Shown one piece after another: positions 45,678 to 56,070 of a stretch of DNA of 64,000 nucleotides. The position numbers and the translations under genes were made by a program. The stretch's first letter is position 1; every line of letters starts with the position of its first letter. Below the pieces are notes generated by a model. The model made no database searches, was not told the DNA's origin, and saw only the letters and a program-made list of their open reading frames with translations. Source of the DNA: Prevotella sp. (lineage in GTDB: Bacteria > Bacteroidota > Bacteroidia > Bacteroidales > Bacteroidaceae); the NCBI GenBank assembly GCA_017554145.1, contig JAFZIZ010000001.1, positions 225,242 to 289,241 on the forward strand. Direction: 5' to 3'.

Positions 45678-48388
45678 TATAGTTTTTGTTCAACCTCAAT
45701 CTCTGTGAAGGTCTCAATGATATCACCCGTTTGGATGTCGTTGAAGTTCACCAGTGAGATACCACATTCCAAGCCTGTTGCCACTTCCTTGGCATCATCC
45801 TTATAACGCTTCAGGGCATCAATAGGTGCTGTGTGGATAACGATACCGTCACGAACCACACGGGCCTTGTCTTTATTGTGTACCTTTCCTTCAATGACCA
45901 AACCACCAGCAACGGTACCCACCTTCGAGATCTTGAAGACTTGCTTGACTTCAATCTCACCAGTGACAATCTCCTTCTTCACCTTATCAAGCATACCCTC
46001 CATCGTCGACTTCACTTCATCGATGGCGTCATAGATGATAGAGTAGGTGTTGATCTCCACACCCTCACGCTCAGCAGCCCTACGCGCATCAGCAGAAGGA
46101 CGAACCTGGAAACCTACAATGATAGCCTCAGATGCTGATGCCAGCATGACATCGTTCTCAGAGATCTGACCCACAGCCTTCGAAATGACGTTGACCTGCA
46201 CCTTCTCGGTAGAGAGTTTGATGAACGAATCACTCAGAGCCTCGATACTACCGTCGGTATCACCCTTCACGATGATGTTCAACTCATGGAACTCACCCAG
46301 AGCAATACGATGTGATAACTCATCGAGTCCAAGTTTAGTTGTGGTACGCAGGCTCTGTTCGCGCTGCAACTGCACACGTTTGTTGGCAATATCACGTGCC
46401 TCCTGCTCCGTATCCATCACGTGGAAAGAGTCACCAGCAGTAGGTGCACCATTCAGACCGAGGATGATAGCGGGTTCAGCAGGACCGGCTTTCTCAATAC
46501 GCTGGTTACGCTCATTGAACATTGCCTTCACCTTACCCCAGGCAGTACCTGCGATAACGACATCACCTACTTTCAGGGTTCCGTTAGATACCAGCACAGT
46601 GCTGACATAACCACGACCTTTATCCAGTGATGACTCAATCACGCTTCCAGTAGCCTTACGGTTAGGGTTAGCCTTCAGGTCGAGCATCTCTGCCTCCAGC
46701 AAAACCTTCTCCAACAGTTCATCCACGCCCATTCCTTTTTTGGCGGAAATCTCCTGGCACTGATACTTACCACCCCACTCCTCAACGAGCAAGTTCATAT
46801 TGGCGAGGTCCTCACGAATCTTATCAGGATTAGCGCCTGGCTTATCAATCTTATTAATGGCGAAAACCATCGGTACATTAGCTGCCTGGGCATGAGCAAT
46901 AGCCTCTTTGGTAGTAGGCATCACAGAGTCGTCAGCAGCGATGATGATGATGGCGATATCCGTTACCTGAGCACCACGGGCACGCATAGCCGTAAATGCT
47001 TCGTGACCTGGAGTATCAAGGAAAGTAATCCGTCGACCGTCCTTCAGTTTTACATTATAGGCACCGATATGCTGTGTGATACCACCAGCCTCACCTGCAA
47101 TTACGTTGGTATTGCGAATAAAATCGAGCAATGAGGTCTTACCATGGTCTACATGTCCCATCACGGTAACAATCGGAGCACGGCTAATGAGGTCGTTCTC
47201 ATCATCAGCCTCCTCAGTAATGGCATTCTGCACCTCAGCACTGACATATTCGGTAGTGAATCCAAACTCCTCTGCCACGATATTGATAGTCTCGGCATCC
47301 AGACGCTGGTTAATAGATACCATGATACCGATAGACATACAGGTACCAATGACCTGGTTGACACCCACATTCATCATGGTAGCCAACTCAGATACGGTTA
47401 CAAACTCTGTCAGTTTCAGTACTTTGCTCTCTGCTGCCTCTGCTGCCATCTCCTCGTTCAAACGTTCCTGAACGGCATCACGTTTCTCACGACGATACTT
47501 GGCACCTTTCTTGTTCTGATTCTTAGAAGTCAAACGGGCAAGTGTCTCCTTTACCTGACGGGCTACAGCCTCATCATCAACCTCCAACGGTTTTACAGGA
47601 CGGTTCTTCTTATTCTTCTTACCCCCTTGTGGTTGGTTGTCTTGGAAATTCTGGTTTCCACCCTTATTCTTGTTCTTCTTTTGGTTGTTCTGCTGCTGGT
47701 TAGCCTGATTGGCAGCAGCCTCAATATCCACCTTACCGCTACGGATACGTTCACGCTTCTTGCGCTCTCCGTTCGCAGCATGTTGCTGGGCAGCCTTCTC
47801 CTCACGTTCCTTACGGCGCTCTTCCTTGGTCTTCTTCTTAGGACGAGTGCTTTGGTTCAGAGAAGAGAGGTCTATCTTGCCTACTACCTTCACACCCCCA
47901 GCGGCACTTGTATCAGCAGTCTCTTCCTGAATATCCTCTTCGGGTTCCGAATCAACAAAAGGCTCCTCATTGATGTCCTCAGCAGGTTCAACGACAGGTT
48001 CCTCCACAGGGCTAGTCTCAGATGTAGGCTCACTCTTTGCGGCGGGTTTCTTCCCGATGCTGGAAAGGTCTATCTTCCCTACCGTCTTCAGTTGGGGACG
48101 TTGTTCCAACATCTCTTCGGTCTGGGTGATTTTCTTTTCCACCTTCTCGACTTTCTCAGTCTTCTTTTCTTTGACTTTTTTGGTGAAAATCATATCTGCC
48201 TGGGTCTTTACGGCTTTATCGCCCTTGAACTCACCCACTAAGGCTTGATATTGTTCGTCCGAGATTTTCGTATTTGGCGTCATCTCGTCCTTCACCTCAC
48301 CAAGTTCTTTTTTGTTTTTCAGGAAATCAACTGCCGTTTGAAGTCCTATATTTAGTTCTGATAATACTTTATTTAATCTGACACCCAT
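45677..48388 (-). CDS. infB: Translation initiation factor IF-2
   Basis: 903 residues. Long Lys/Glu/Asn-rich N-terminal region (about 1-300) as usual, then the GTPase domain with P-loop [12 protein letters not shown], switch DTPGHEAF and NKIDKPGA, and the C-terminal beta-barrel/C2 domains ending VEQKL. Places initiator tRNA on the ribosome. N-terminal region is repetitive but typical. Confidence 0.97.
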   Translation of the reverse strand: MGVRLNKVLSELNIGLQTAVDFLKNKKELGEVKDEMTPNTKISDEQYQALVGEFKGDKAVKTQADMIFTKKVKEKKTEKVEKVEKKITQTEEMLEQRPQLKTVGKIDLSSIGKKPAAKSEPTSETSPVEEPVVEPAEDINEEPFVDSEPEEDIQEETADTSAAGGVKVVGKIDLSSLNQSTRPKKKTKEERRKEREEKAAQQHAANGERKKRERIRSGKVDIEAAANQANQQQNNQKKNKNKGGNQNFQDNQPQGGKKNKKNRPVKPLEVDDEAVARQVKETLARLTSKNQNKKGAKYRREKRDAVQERLNEEMAAEAAESKVLKLTEFVTVSELATMMNVGVNQVIGTCMSIGIMVSINQRLDAETINIVAEEFGFTTEYVSAEVQNAITEEADDENDLISRAPIVTVMGHVDHGKTSLLDFIRNTNVIAGEAGGITQHIGAYNVKLKDGRRITFLDTPGHEAFTAMRARGAQVTDIAIIIIAADDSVMPTTKEAIAHAQAANVPMVFAINKIDKPGANPDKIREDLANMNLLVEEWGGKYQCQEISAKKGMGVDELLEKVLLEAEMLDLKANPNRKATGSVIESSLDKGRGYVSTVLVSNGTLKVGDVVIAGTAWGKVKAMFNERNQRIEKAGPAEPAIILGLNGAPTAGDSFHVMDTEQEARDIANKRVQLQREQSLRTTTKLGLDELSHRIALGEFHELNIIVKGDTDGSIEALSDSFIKLSTEKVQVNVISKAVGQISENDVMLASASEAIIVGFQVRPSADARRAAEREGVEINTYSIIYDAIDEVKSTMEGMLDKVKKEIVTGEIEVKQVFKISKVGTVAGGLVIEGKVHNKDKARVVRDGIVIHTAPIDALKRYKDDAKEVATGLECGISLVNFNDIQTGDIIETFTEIEVEQKL

Positions 48389-48396
48389 TTATTCAA

Positions 48397-48428
48397 ATTG
48401 ATAATTGAAAATTGACAATTGATAATTA
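48397..48428. repeat. 7-bp array between nusA and infB
   Basis: ATTGATA, ATTGAAA, ATTGACA, ATTGATA, ATTA; the nusA stop codon lies in the last unit. Confidence 0.85.
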
Positions 48429-49685
48429 CTCAAACTCCGCACGAAGTACTTCCAACAGATGATCGACTGTCTCTTCCTCCAAGTCAGCCTTCTCAATCAA
48501 CATTTCGCGAGGTGCATTCAATACAGCCTTTGCCGTATCCAGACCAATGGCCTTGATAGAATCGATAATCCACTGGTCAATCTCATCAGCAAATTCGTCG
48601 AGGTAGATATCCTCATCGTCCTCACCTTCGTTAACGACACGGAAGACATCAATAGTATACTCTGTCAACATGGAAGCCAGTTTGATGTTCAAACCACCCT
48701 TACCAATGGCAAGGCTGACTTCCTCTGGCTGCAGATATACCTCTGCCTTATGCTCCTCAGGATTCAAGGTAATACTGGTGACCTTGGCAGGACTCAAAGC
48801 ACGCTGGATAAAGAGTTGCATGTTGTTAGAGAAATTGATGACGTCGATATTCTCATTACCCAATTCACGAACGATACCATGCACACGGCTACCCTTTACA
48901 CCAACACATGCTCCTACAGGATCTACGCGATCGTCGTAACTCTCTACAGCCACCTTTGCACGCTCTCCTGGCATACGGGCAACACGGCGAATCGTAATCA
49001 GACCATCGTTGATCTCAGGAACCTCAGCTTCCAACAGACGCTCCAAGAATAGCGGACTGGTACGAGAGAGGATGATACGAGGATTGTTGTTCTCGTTCTG
49101 CACTTCCTTCACGATAGCACGGATGGTCTCACCCTTATGGTAGTTGTCGTTAGGAATCTGCTCTGTCTTCGGCAGATGCAGTTCATTACCCTCGTCGTCA
49201 ATCAGCAACACCTCACGCTTCCACATCTGGTAAACCTCACCGCTGACAACCTGTCCAACCTTATCCTTATATTTATTATACAGAGAGTCATGCTCCAGTT
49301 CTAGAATCTTGGAAGCCAGTGTCTGACGCAGATTCAAGATAGCACGGCGACCAAACTTCTGGAAGTTTACTTCCTCAGATACTTCCTCGCCTACCTCATA
49401 GTCAGGCTCAATCTTCTGAGCATCAGTCAGGGAAATCTCCTTGTTCTCATCCTGTACTTCACCATCAGCCACCACGATACGGTTGCGGTGAATCTCGAAG
49501 TCACCCTTGTCAGGGTTCACAATCACGTCGAAGTTCTCATCAGAGCCAAATATCTTGGCAATCACATTGCGGAAACTCTCCTCCAATACACTTACCAGTG
49601 TAGTACGGTCAATGTTTTTCGTCTCCTTAAACTCTTGAAAAGTCTCAATCATAGAAGGACCTTTCGCATCTTTTTTTGTAGCCAT
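48426..49685 (-). CDS. nusA: Transcription elongation/termination factor NusA
   Basis: 419 residues. N-terminal RNA-polymerase binding domain, S1 domain (about 135-200; GQVVSGEVYQMWKREVLL), KH1 (DPVGACVGVKGSRVHGIVRE) and KH2 (LAIGKGGLNIKLASMLTEY). Ends soon after, lacking the E. coli acidic-repeat domains, as normal in this phylum. Modulates pausing, termination and antitermination. Order rimP-nusA-infB is the widespread one. Confidence 0.96.
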   Translation of the reverse strand: MATKKDAKGPSMIETFQEFKETKNIDRTTLVSVLEESFRNVIAKIFGSDENFDVIVNPDKGDFEIHRNRIVVADGEVQDENKEISLTDAQKIEPDYEVGEEVSEEVNFQKFGRRAILNLRQTLASKILELEHDSLYNKYKDKVGQVVSGEVYQMWKREVLLIDDEGNELHLPKTEQIPNDNYHKGETIRAIVKEVQNENNNPRIILSRTSPLFLERLLEAEVPEINDGLITIRRVARMPGERAKVAVESYDDRVDPVGACVGVKGSRVHGIVRELGNENIDVINFSNNMQLFIQRALSPAKVTSITLNPEEHKAEVYLQPEEVSLAIGKGGLNIKLASMLTEYTIDVFRVVNEGEDDEDIYLDEFADEIDQWIIDSIKAIGLDTAKAVLNAPREMLIEKADLEEETVDHLLEVLRAEFE

Positions 49686-49721
49686 TGTTTTTTATATTTT
49701 TACTTTTTTACCTTTTTACTT

Positions 49722-50195
49722 TTATTTGAAAGTCAGCAAGTATTTCGTGTACTTTACTTCATTCATGGCAAACGACTTATCCACATCAACAATGACGGGA
49801 CGCTTCTTGCCTTCCTGCTTTTGCTTTTCTTTAATCGTGACGACAAACGACTGTCCGTCTTCACTGACTTCTTTCAGAATACCTTGCTGCTTTTTTCCGT
49901 CAAGGGAGAGGACTTCCACTTCCTTGCCAATATGGTTACGATATTGTTGTACCACTTTGAAAGGCTGACCGATACCTGCGGAACCAACCTCTAATTCATA
50001 GTCACCTAGTTCTTCACCCAACTGTTCCTGTAAGAAACGACTCAGTTCGGCACAATCTTCAATCCATACTCCATCGGCATGGTCAATTTCAATCACAATG
50101 CGGCCATCAGGCATCATCTCTACGTCTACCAGGAAGTAGTCGTTCTGTGAGAGCCATTGCTCTACCGCTGTCTTTACTACGTCTTTATTAATCAT
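49722..50195 (-). CDS. rimP: Ribosome maturation factor RimP
   Basis: 157 residues. VDVEMMPDGRIVIEIDHADG, then LEVGSAGIGQPFK near residue 83, the position of the family's LEVSSPGxxRPL motif. Needed for 30S subunit maturation. First gene of a long co-directional block ending at rnhB. A promoter and strong hairpin lie in the 70 bp upstream. Confidence 0.92.
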   Translation of the reverse strand: MINKDVVKTAVEQWLSQNDYFLVDVEMMPDGRIVIEIDHADGVWIEDCAELSRFLQEQLGEELGDYELEVGSAGIGQPFKVVQQYRNHIGKEVEVLSLDGKKQQGILKEVSEDGQSFVVTIKEKQKQEGKKRPVIVDVDKSFAMNEVKYTKYLLTFK

Positions 50196-50217
50196 ACACC
50201 TTTTGGTATTAAAATAA

Positions 50218-50247
50218 GAATGAGAGGCTTTTTCAAGCCCCTCATTC
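50218..50247 (-). terminator. Strong hairpin with GAAA loop and T-run in the rimP leader
   Basis: On the minus strand GAATGAGGGGCTT, loop GAAA, AAGCCTCTCATTC: 13 base pairs with one G-U. It is followed by TTATTTTAA, then the rimP ATG. Because the rimP promoter lies upstream of it, transcripts starting there must pass it, so it may be an attenuator; it also terminates the S41 protease transcript. Confidence 0.8.
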
Positions 50248-50259
50248 CTCTGAACGGGG

Positions 50260-50290
50260 CAAAATTACACATTTTTCTGCAATCCCGCAA
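50260..50290 (-). promoter_or_regulatory. Promoter of the rimP-nusA-infB-suf block
   Basis: Minus strand TTG (50290-50288), 20 bp, TAATTTTG (50267-50260). The start site would fall about 50255, some 8 bases before the hairpin. Confidence 0.65.
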
Positions 50291-50307
50291 GTATTTCAGC
50301 AATTATT

Positions 50308-51975
50308 TCACTTTTTCGGTGAAAGAATCCGTTCGTATTCCCCTGGTGTGTTCAGGATTCTTTCTGCTTCTTGGATGGTCTTATCATATTCCAAAGCGGC
50401 CTCTACTTGTCCTGCCTGATAGTAATAGACACCAATGATATCCTGTTCTAACATGTGCTGTATCTCCGTGCGATGCCTATCCAAGTCACGGCTCACATCA
50501 TGATGGTCAATCTTGGTTTTCAATGCTTCAAATTCAGCAAGGGCATCCTCGTAATAGCCTTCAAACTTGGCGACCTTTACCAGTTCGTCATATTGTTTCT
50601 TACTCACCTGATCATAAGTAAAGCCAGCCTTTACCACACGCTGTTTGAACTCTTCATAATCAGCGTCTGTCAGATGGAAGTCTTTGGCTGCAGCAATGGT
50701 CGGATGCTTGGCGATATAGTCTACCACATAGTCAAGCATCACCTCCGTAGAGTCTAAGCGGTCCAAATATAAGGTAATGTTCGCCATGGTATCAGGCTTT
50801 ACTTCGATATCCGGTTTGATACCACCTCCGTCTCTTACCTCACGTCCATTCTTGGTATAGAAGACATGCGTCAGAGAGTCGGGGACATACTCTTTATAGC
50901 CTCCACCTGTATGCTTATAATTAATTGCCTGAATGCATCGACCACTGGGGATATAGTATTTGGCTGTCGTCAGTTTCAGGTTAGCATTATATGGGAGTTC
51001 TACATTGGGAATCTGTACCAGTCCTTTTCCATACGTACGTGTACCTATAATGATACCTCTGTCAAGGTCTTGTATCGAGCCACTGACAATCTCACTGGCT
51101 GATGCAGTTTCATCGTTGACAAGAACAATAATAGGCATCACGGTGTCAATCGGTTCCAGACGAGTCTCATAGTTGGAATTGGCTCGACGGATCTTTCCTT
51201 TCGTCTCAACCAGCGTAACACCCTTGGGTATCCACATATTGGCGATATCTACACACTCAGAAAGAGAACCACCTCCATTGCCACGTAAATCCAGTATCAA
51301 TTTTGTAGCTCCTTGCTTCTTCAGATCGAGGAAGGCACGACGCATCGGCTTGGCTGGTTCTCCCGTAAACGTATTCAGGTTGATATAGCCTATGCCATTT
51401 GAACGCATGCCATAATAGGGGATCTCTGGCATCTTGATGCTCTGACGGGTAATTTTGAAAGTCATCTTTTTGCCTGTTGACGGGCGTAGAATCTGAAGCA
51501 CAAACGTCGTACCAGGGTCTCCACGCAAATGACTGCTCACATAGTTCACCGTCTTGTCTGTCATGATAGTATCGTCGATCTGCAAGATGACATCACCCTT
51601 CCTCAGTCCTACTTGGGCAGCAGGCATACCGGCATACGGCTCTTCAATCACCACGTGCTTCTTTTTCTGATGATAGCGCACCAAGGCACCAATACCTGCA
51701 TATTTACCAGTCATCAGCATCTTCAGGTCTTTTTGATTCTCCTCTGAATAATATTCCGTATAGGGGTCGAGTGAGTTCAGCATCGCCTTGATACCTGTAC
51801 CGATTACCGTATTTGCATCTAGGGTGTCTACATACATCAAATCGAGGTTCTTATAGATGGCATTGAAGATTTCGAGATTCTTAGCCACTTCTAAGTTATG
51901 GTTCTTCACATCTTGCGCATGCATGCCCAACGACACACAGAATAAAAGGATAATAGGATATATTCTACGTTTCAT
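50308..51975 (-). CDS. S41 family C-terminal processing peptidase
   Basis: 555 residues with signal peptide 1-20 (MKRRIYPIILLFCVSLGMHA). PDZ domain about 95-165 (AAQVGLRKGDVILQIDD), then the protease core with DLRGNGGGSLSE and the catalytic Ser region NDETASASEIVSGSIQD, Lys in TYGKGLVQ. Tail is helical. Cleaves C-termini of periplasmic proteins; Bacteroidetes carry several. No partner gene evident. Confidence 0.9.
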   Translation of the reverse strand: MKRRIYPIILLFCVSLGMHAQDVKNHNLEVAKNLEIFNAIYKNLDLMYVDTLDANTVIGTGIKAMLNSLDPYTEYYSEENQKDLKMLMTGKYAGIGALVRYHQKKKHVVIEEPYAGMPAAQVGLRKGDVILQIDDTIMTDKTVNYVSSHLRGDPGTTFVLQILRPSTGKKMTFKITRQSIKMPEIPYYGMRSNGIGYINLNTFTGEPAKPMRRAFLDLKKQGATKLILDLRGNGGGSLSECVDIANMWIPKGVTLVETKGKIRRANSNYETRLEPIDTVMPIIVLVNDETASASEIVSGSIQDLDRGIIIGTRTYGKGLVQIPNVELPYNANLKLTTAKYYIPSGRCIQAINYKHTGGGYKEYVPDSLTHVFYTKNGREVRDGGGIKPDIEVKPDTMANITLYLDRLDSTEVMLDYVVDYIAKHPTIAAAKDFHLTDADYEEFKQRVVKAGFTYDQVSKKQYDELVKVAKFEGYYEDALAEFEALKTKIDHHDVSRDLDRHRTEIQHMLEQDIIGVYYYQAGQVEAALEYDKTIQEAERILNTPGEYERILSPKK

Positions 51976-52000
51976 GTACCTTATATTATTATTATGCGTG

Positions 52001-52008
52001 CAAAATTA
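52001..52008 (-). promoter_or_regulatory. Promoter -7 box of the S41 peptidase gene
   Basis: TAATTTTG on the minus strand, 25 bases before the ATG; back to back with the tRNA promoter. No convincing -33. Confidence 0.6.
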
Positions 52009-52047
52009 TAGAAAAAATAGGGAAAAACGAATTTTTTCAGCGAAAAG

Positions 52048-52079
52048 TTTGCGCAATTCGGAAAAACATATTATCTTTG
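52048..52079 (+). promoter_or_regulatory. Promoter of tRNA-Asn
   Basis: TTTG (52048-52051), 20 bp, TATCTTTG (52072-52079): a textbook Bacteroidetes -33/-7 pair 23 bases before the tRNA. Confidence 0.85.
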
Positions 52080-52102
52080 CACCCGCTTAACAGCAAAAGA
52101 CT

Positions 52103-52179
52103 GCTTCAGTAGCTCAGTTGGTTAGAGCACCTGACTGTTAATCAGGGGGTCGTTGGTTCAAGCCCATCCTGAAGCGCCA
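52103..52179 (+). tRNA. tRNA-Asn (anticodon GTT)
   Basis: Acceptor stem GCTTCAG/CTGAAGC, D arm AGCTCAGTTGGTTAGAGC, anticodon stem-loop CCTGA CTGTTAA TCAGG, TTCAAGC T-loop and an encoded GCCA end (last four bases). The T stem (GTTGG/CCATC) has one T-T mismatch, slightly unusual. Followed by an intrinsic terminator. Confidence 0.95.
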
Positions 52180-52193
52180 AAGAGAAAAGGAAG

Positions 52194-52224
52194 AGAGAGT
52201 TACAAGGATGTAGCTCTCTTTTTT
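52194..52224 (+). terminator. Terminator of tRNA-Asn
   Basis: AGAGAGTTAC, loop AAGGAT, GTAGCTCTCT (one G-U pair), then TTTTTT. Confidence 0.85.
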
Positions 52225-52251
52225 ACTAAGTAATTACTACATGAACCAAAG

Positions 52252-53565
52252 ATGAATAACGAACAGAAACCTATCCTGCACAAAGACGGCATCAGTTATG
52301 TCGTGCCGTTTATCCTGATTACCTCGTGTTTTGCCCTGTGGGGCTTTGCCAACGACATCACCAATCCGATGGTGAAGGCGTTCTCGAAGATTTTCCGTAT
52401 GAGTGTCACTGATGGTGCCCTTGTTCAATTGGCGTTCTATGGAGGCTATTTCGTGATGGCATTCCCTGCCGCCATGTTTATCCGTAAATATAGTTACAAG
52501 GCAGGTGTACTGATGGGACTCGGTCTTTATGCGGCTGGCGCATTGATGTTCTTCCCTGCGAGGATGACGGGCGACTACTACCCTTTCCTGATTGCTTACT
52601 TCATCCTGACTTGTGGACTGTCGTTCCTAGAAACCAGTTGTAATCCTTACATCCTTTCGATGGGTGAAGAGAAAACCGCGACTCGTCGTCTGAACCTTGC
52701 CCAGTGCTTCAATCCGATGGGTTCGCTGGCAGGAATGTACGTCGCCATGAACTTCATTCAGGCTCGCCTCAACCCAATGTCTACAGAGGAGCGTGCCTTG
52801 TTGAATGATACTGATTTTGCAGCTATGCGCAATAGTGACCTGGGTGTGCTCATTGGTCCTTATCTCGCTATCGGTATTGTCATTGCCATTATCTTCTGCG
52901 TCATCTGGTTTGCCAAGATGCCGAAAAATGGTGACCAGAGTCATGATATCCATTTCTCACATACCATCCGTCGCATCTGTCAAGTCAAACACTATCGTGA
53001 GGGAGTCATCGCACAGTTCTTCTATGTGGGTGTACAGATTATGTGTTGGACGTTTATTATTCAATACGGTACACGTGTCTTCATGAACGAAGGGATGACG
53101 GAGTTAGAGGCAGAGGTATTGTCACAGCGTTATAATATTGTGGCAATGGCAATCTTCTGCTGTTCCCGTTTTATCTGTACCTATTTCCTGAAATTTGTCA
53201 ATGCTGGAACCCTGCTCGCCCTCTGTGCCATTGCTGGTGCATGTCTTATCTGTGGTGTCATCCTGATTGACGGCAGAGTGGGACTCTATTGTCTGGTGGC
53301 TGTCTCAGCGTGTATGTCACTGATGTTCCCCACCATCTATGGTATTGCCTTGCAAGGAATGGGCGACGACGCTAAGTTTGGAGCAGCAGGTCTGATTATG
53401 GCGATTCTCGGAGGCTCAGTATTACCTCCTTTGCAGGCAATGCTCATCGATAAGCAGACACTCTTCGATATGCCCGCCGTGAATGTCTCGTTCATTCTGC
53501 CTCTCTTCTGCTTCTTGGTGATTATCGCCTACGGATGGCGAACCTATCAGCGAACAAAGGCATAA
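52252..53565 (+). CDS. FucP-type sugar MFS transporter
   Basis: 437 residues, twelve TM helices. The start YVVPFILITSCFALWGFAND and the stretch FLETSCNPYILSMG are typical of the L-fucose:H+ symporter family (FucP; also glucose/galactose GluP types). Likely imports fucose or a related hexose. The GH95 fucosidase in this window is a plausible functional partner, but the genes are 13 kb apart. Lies behind the tRNA terminator; no clear promoter of its own, so low-level read-through or an unseen promoter drives it. Confidence 0.85.
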   Translation: MNNEQKPILHKDGISYVVPFILITSCFALWGFANDITNPMVKAFSKIFRMSVTDGALVQLAFYGGYFVMAFPAAMFIRKYSYKAGVLMGLGLYAAGALMFFPARMTGDYYPFLIAYFILTCGLSFLETSCNPYILSMGEEKTATRRLNLAQCFNPMGSLAGMYVAMNFIQARLNPMSTEERALLNDTDFAAMRNSDLGVLIGPYLAIGIVIAIIFCVIWFAKMPKNGDQSHDIHFSHTIRRICQVKHYREGVIAQFFYVGVQIMCWTFIIQYGTRVFMNEGMTELEAEVLSQRYNIVAMAIFCCSRFICTYFLKFVNAGTLLALCAIAGACLICGVILIDGRVGLYCLVAVSACMSLMFPTIYGIALQGMGDDAKFGAAGLIMAILGGSVLPPLQAMLIDKQTLFDMPAVNVSFILPLFCFLVIIAYGWRTYQRTKA

Positions 53566-53581
53566 GATAAGAAATAAAGAA

Positions 53582-53616
53582 AAAGGTCTCGACCCAATGG
53601 TTGAGACCTTTCTTTT
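53582..53616. terminator. Bidirectional terminator between the sugar transporter and pnp
   Basis: AAAGGTCTC and GAGACCTTT with a twelve-base loop; T-runs on both sides (CTTTTT on +, TTTTTCTTT on -). Serves both convergent genes. Confidence 0.85.
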
Positions 53617-53632
53617 TATAGTAGGATTCTTC

Positions 53633-55954
53633 TTAGAACTCCATCTTGTCAAGCGTATCAGTGAAGTCTTTCGGCTCCTCTGTTGGCTCGTGGAAATCCT
53701 CATTACGCTGAGGACGCTCACGATGCTCCTTGTGACCATGTTTGTCAGGACGATTGCGACGCTCACCACGCTCTCCGCGCTCAGGGCGCTCACGACGACG
53801 CTGCTGAGGCTCTACATAGTCGGCAGGTTTTTCGATGAGTACACGGTGAGAGAGTTTGAACTTACCCGTCTTCGGGTCAATCTCAATCAGTTTCACCTGA
53901 ATCTTGTCACCTTCCTTGATGCCAGCCTCCTCGACAGTCTCAAGACGCTTCCAGTCAATCTCAGAAATATGAAGCAGACCGTCCTTGCCAGGCATGAACT
54001 CTACGAAGCATCCGTAAGGCATAATGCTACGAACAGTACCCTCATAGACCTCACCTACCTCAGGGATAGCCACGATAGCCTTGATCTTGGCGATAGCGGC
54101 ATCGATGCTCTCCTTGTTAGGACCAGATACCTGAATCTTACCGACTCCGTCTTCCTCGTCGATTGTGATGGTAGCACCAGTATCCTCCTGCATCTGCTGG
54201 ATGATCTTTCCACCCGGACCAATGACAGCACCGATGAACTCCTTCGGAATCTCGAAGGCTTCGATACGTGGAACCCAAGGCTTCAATTCAGGACGTGGCT
54301 CAGCGATGGTATCGGTGATACACTTCAAGATATGCTCACGACCAGCCTTTGCCTGCATGAGTGCTTTCTCAAGTATCTCGAACGACAGACCGTCGCACTT
54401 GATATCCATCTGGGTAGCGGTCAGACCATCCTTCGTACCAGTGGTCTTGAAGTCCATATCACCCAAGTGGTCCTCGTCGCCGAGGATATCGCTCAATACA
54501 GCATACTTGTCTTCTCCTGGGTTCTTAATCAGACCCATGGCAATACCGCTGACAGGCTTCTTCATGGGAACACCAGCGTCCATCAGGGCAAGCGTACCTG
54601 CACATACGGTAGCCATAGATGAAGAACCGTTAGACTCCATAATCTGACTTACTACACGTACTGTGTAGGGGAAGTCAGCAGGAATCATCTCCTTCAGACC
54701 ACGCCATGCCAAGTGACCGTGACCAATCTCACGACGACCTACACCACGCTGTGCCTTTGCTTCACCTGTACAGAATGGGGGGAAGTTATAGTGAAGGAGG
54801 AAACGCTGATAACTCTTATCGAGAACATCGTCCACGAGTTTCTCATCGAGCTTGGTACCCAAAGTAACAGTAGTCAGTGACTGTGTCTCACCACGTGTAA
54901 AGATACTGCTTCCATGAGGCATGGGCAACGGAGAAACCTCACACCAGATAGGACGAATCTCGTCAGTCTTACGACCATCGAGACGGATACCTTCGTCAAG
55001 GATGCAACGACGCATAGCATCGCGCTCTACATCGTGGTAATAGCGATCCATCATCGCATATTTCTCTTCCAACTCGTCTTCAGTGAGGTCACTGTGCTCA
55101 GCGGCATACTTCTCCTTGAAGTCGGCAAGAATCTTCTCGAAAGCCTCAGCACGAGCCTGCTTCTCCAAAGCCTGCTTTGTGATATCGTAAGCTGGCTGAT
55201 AGAGCTCTTTATTCATACGCTCACGCAGTTCCTCATCGTTCACCTCGTGGTCGTACTCACGCTTCACATCCTTACCGAGTTCCTTGCTCAGTTCTTCCTG
55301 TAATTCACACATGGGTTTGATGGCTGCCATAGCGGCTTTCAAAGCACCGAGCAGATCCTGCTCGCTGACTTCTTTCATCTCACCCTCTACCATCATAATG
55401 TTCTCAGCAGAGGCACCTACCATGATATCCATGTCGGCTTCCTTCATCTGCTCAAAGGTTGGGTCAATTACATACTCACCATTTACACGAGCCACGCGAA
55501 CCTCAGAGATGGGGCACTCGAAGGGAATATCGGAACAAGCCAACGCTGCCGATGCCGCAAAACCTGCCAATGCATCGGGCTGATCAACACCATCGGCGCT
55601 GAACAGCATTACGTTGACATAAACTTCTGCATGATAATTGGAGGGAAACAGCGGACGAAGCACACGGTCAACCAGACGGCTCGTCAGAATCTCATTGTCA
55701 GAGGCCTTACCCTCACGTTTGGTGAAACCACCGGGGAAACGTCCTGCGGCGGCATACTGCTCTCTGTAATCTACTTGCAGAGGCATGAAATCTGTTCCGG
55801 GAACTGCATCTTTTGCGGCACAAACAGTAGCCAGCAGCACTGTGTTATTCATACGGAGCATCACGCTGCCGTCGGCTTGCTTTGCCACTTTCCCGGTCTC
55901 AATTGTGATGGTTCTTCCATCAGGCAATTGAATACTTTTCGTAATTACGTTCAT
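53633..55954 (-). CDS. pnp: Polynucleotide phosphorylase
   Basis: 773 residues from ATG 55954 ([15 protein letters not shown]); the frame extends to 56026 but crosses the promoter region. Two RNase PH domains ([38 protein letters not shown]-type and [15 protein letters not shown]), KH domain ([20 protein letters not shown]) and S1 domain ([19 protein letters not shown]). Tail of about 50 residues is Arg/Glu-rich ([17 protein letters not shown]), longer than E. coli's, perhaps binding RNA or a partner. A 3'-5' exoribonuclease. Leader has a terminator-like hairpin. Confidence 0.96.
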   Translation of the reverse strand: MNVITKSIQLPDGRTITIETGKVAKQADGSVMLRMNNTVLLATVCAAKDAVPGTDFMPLQVDYREQYAAAGRFPGGFTKREGKASDNEILTSRLVDRVLRPLFPSNYHAEVYVNVMLFSADGVDQPDALAGFAASAALACSDIPFECPISEVRVARVNGEYVIDPTFEQMKEADMDIMVGASAENIMMVEGEMKEVSEQDLLGALKAAMAAIKPMCELQEELSKELGKDVKREYDHEVNDEELRERMNKELYQPAYDITKQALEKQARAEAFEKILADFKEKYAAEHSDLTEDELEEKYAMMDRYYHDVERDAMRRCILDEGIRLDGRKTDEIRPIWCEVSPLPMPHGSSIFTRGETQSLTTVTLGTKLDEKLVDDVLDKSYQRFLLHYNFPPFCTGEAKAQRGVGRREIGHGHLAWRGLKEMIPADFPYTVRVVSQIMESNGSSSMATVCAGTLALMDAGVPMKKPVSGIAMGLIKNPGEDKYAVLSDILGDEDHLGDMDFKTTGTKDGLTATQMDIKCDGLSFEILEKALMQAKAGREHILKCITDTIAEPRPELKPWVPRIEAFEIPKEFIGAVIGPGGKIIQQMQEDTGATITIDEEDGVGKIQVSGPNKESIDAAIAKIKAIVAIPEVGEVYEGTVRSIMPYGCFVEFMPGKDGLLHISEIDWKRLETVEEAGIKEGDKIQVKLIEIDPKTGKFKLSHRVLIEKPADYVEPQQRRRERPERGERGERRNRPDKHGHKEHRERPQRNEDFHEPTEEPKDFTDTLDKMEF

Positions 55955-55989
55955 CTTAATAAAAAAACATCTAAAAATAAATAAAAAAA

Positions 55990-56031
55990 AGCGCCTTTGC
56001 GCTCGCAATTGCAATTGCGGCTGCAAAGGTA
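55990..56031 (-). promoter_or_regulatory. pnp promoter, palindrome and leader terminator-like hairpin
   Basis: Minus strand order: -7 box TACCTTTG (56031-56024); a perfect 16-bp palindrome CGCAATTGCAATTGCG (56019-56004) at the expected start site; then AGCGC, AAAG, GCGCT (56003-55990-ish) running into eight T. The short hairpin plus T-run looks like an early terminator before pnp. PNPase is autoregulated through its leader in E. coli; a similar idea could apply (inference). Confidence 0.6.
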
Positions 56032-56070
56032 CACATTATTTAATAAGAAAACGAATAATTTCTCTTATAA

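Noticed and set aside
47144-48241. Leucine-rich 365-codon frame antisense to infB
   Set aside because: Reverse complement of the Lys/Glu/Asn-rich IF-2 N-terminus; no start site or family.
52103-52179. tRNA-Asn as an integration site
   Set aside because: No integrase nearby and no repeat of the tRNA 3' end found in the flanking sequence.
53597-54622. 341-codon frame antisense to pnp
   Set aside because: Starts inside the bidirectional terminator and mirrors the conserved pnp sequence.
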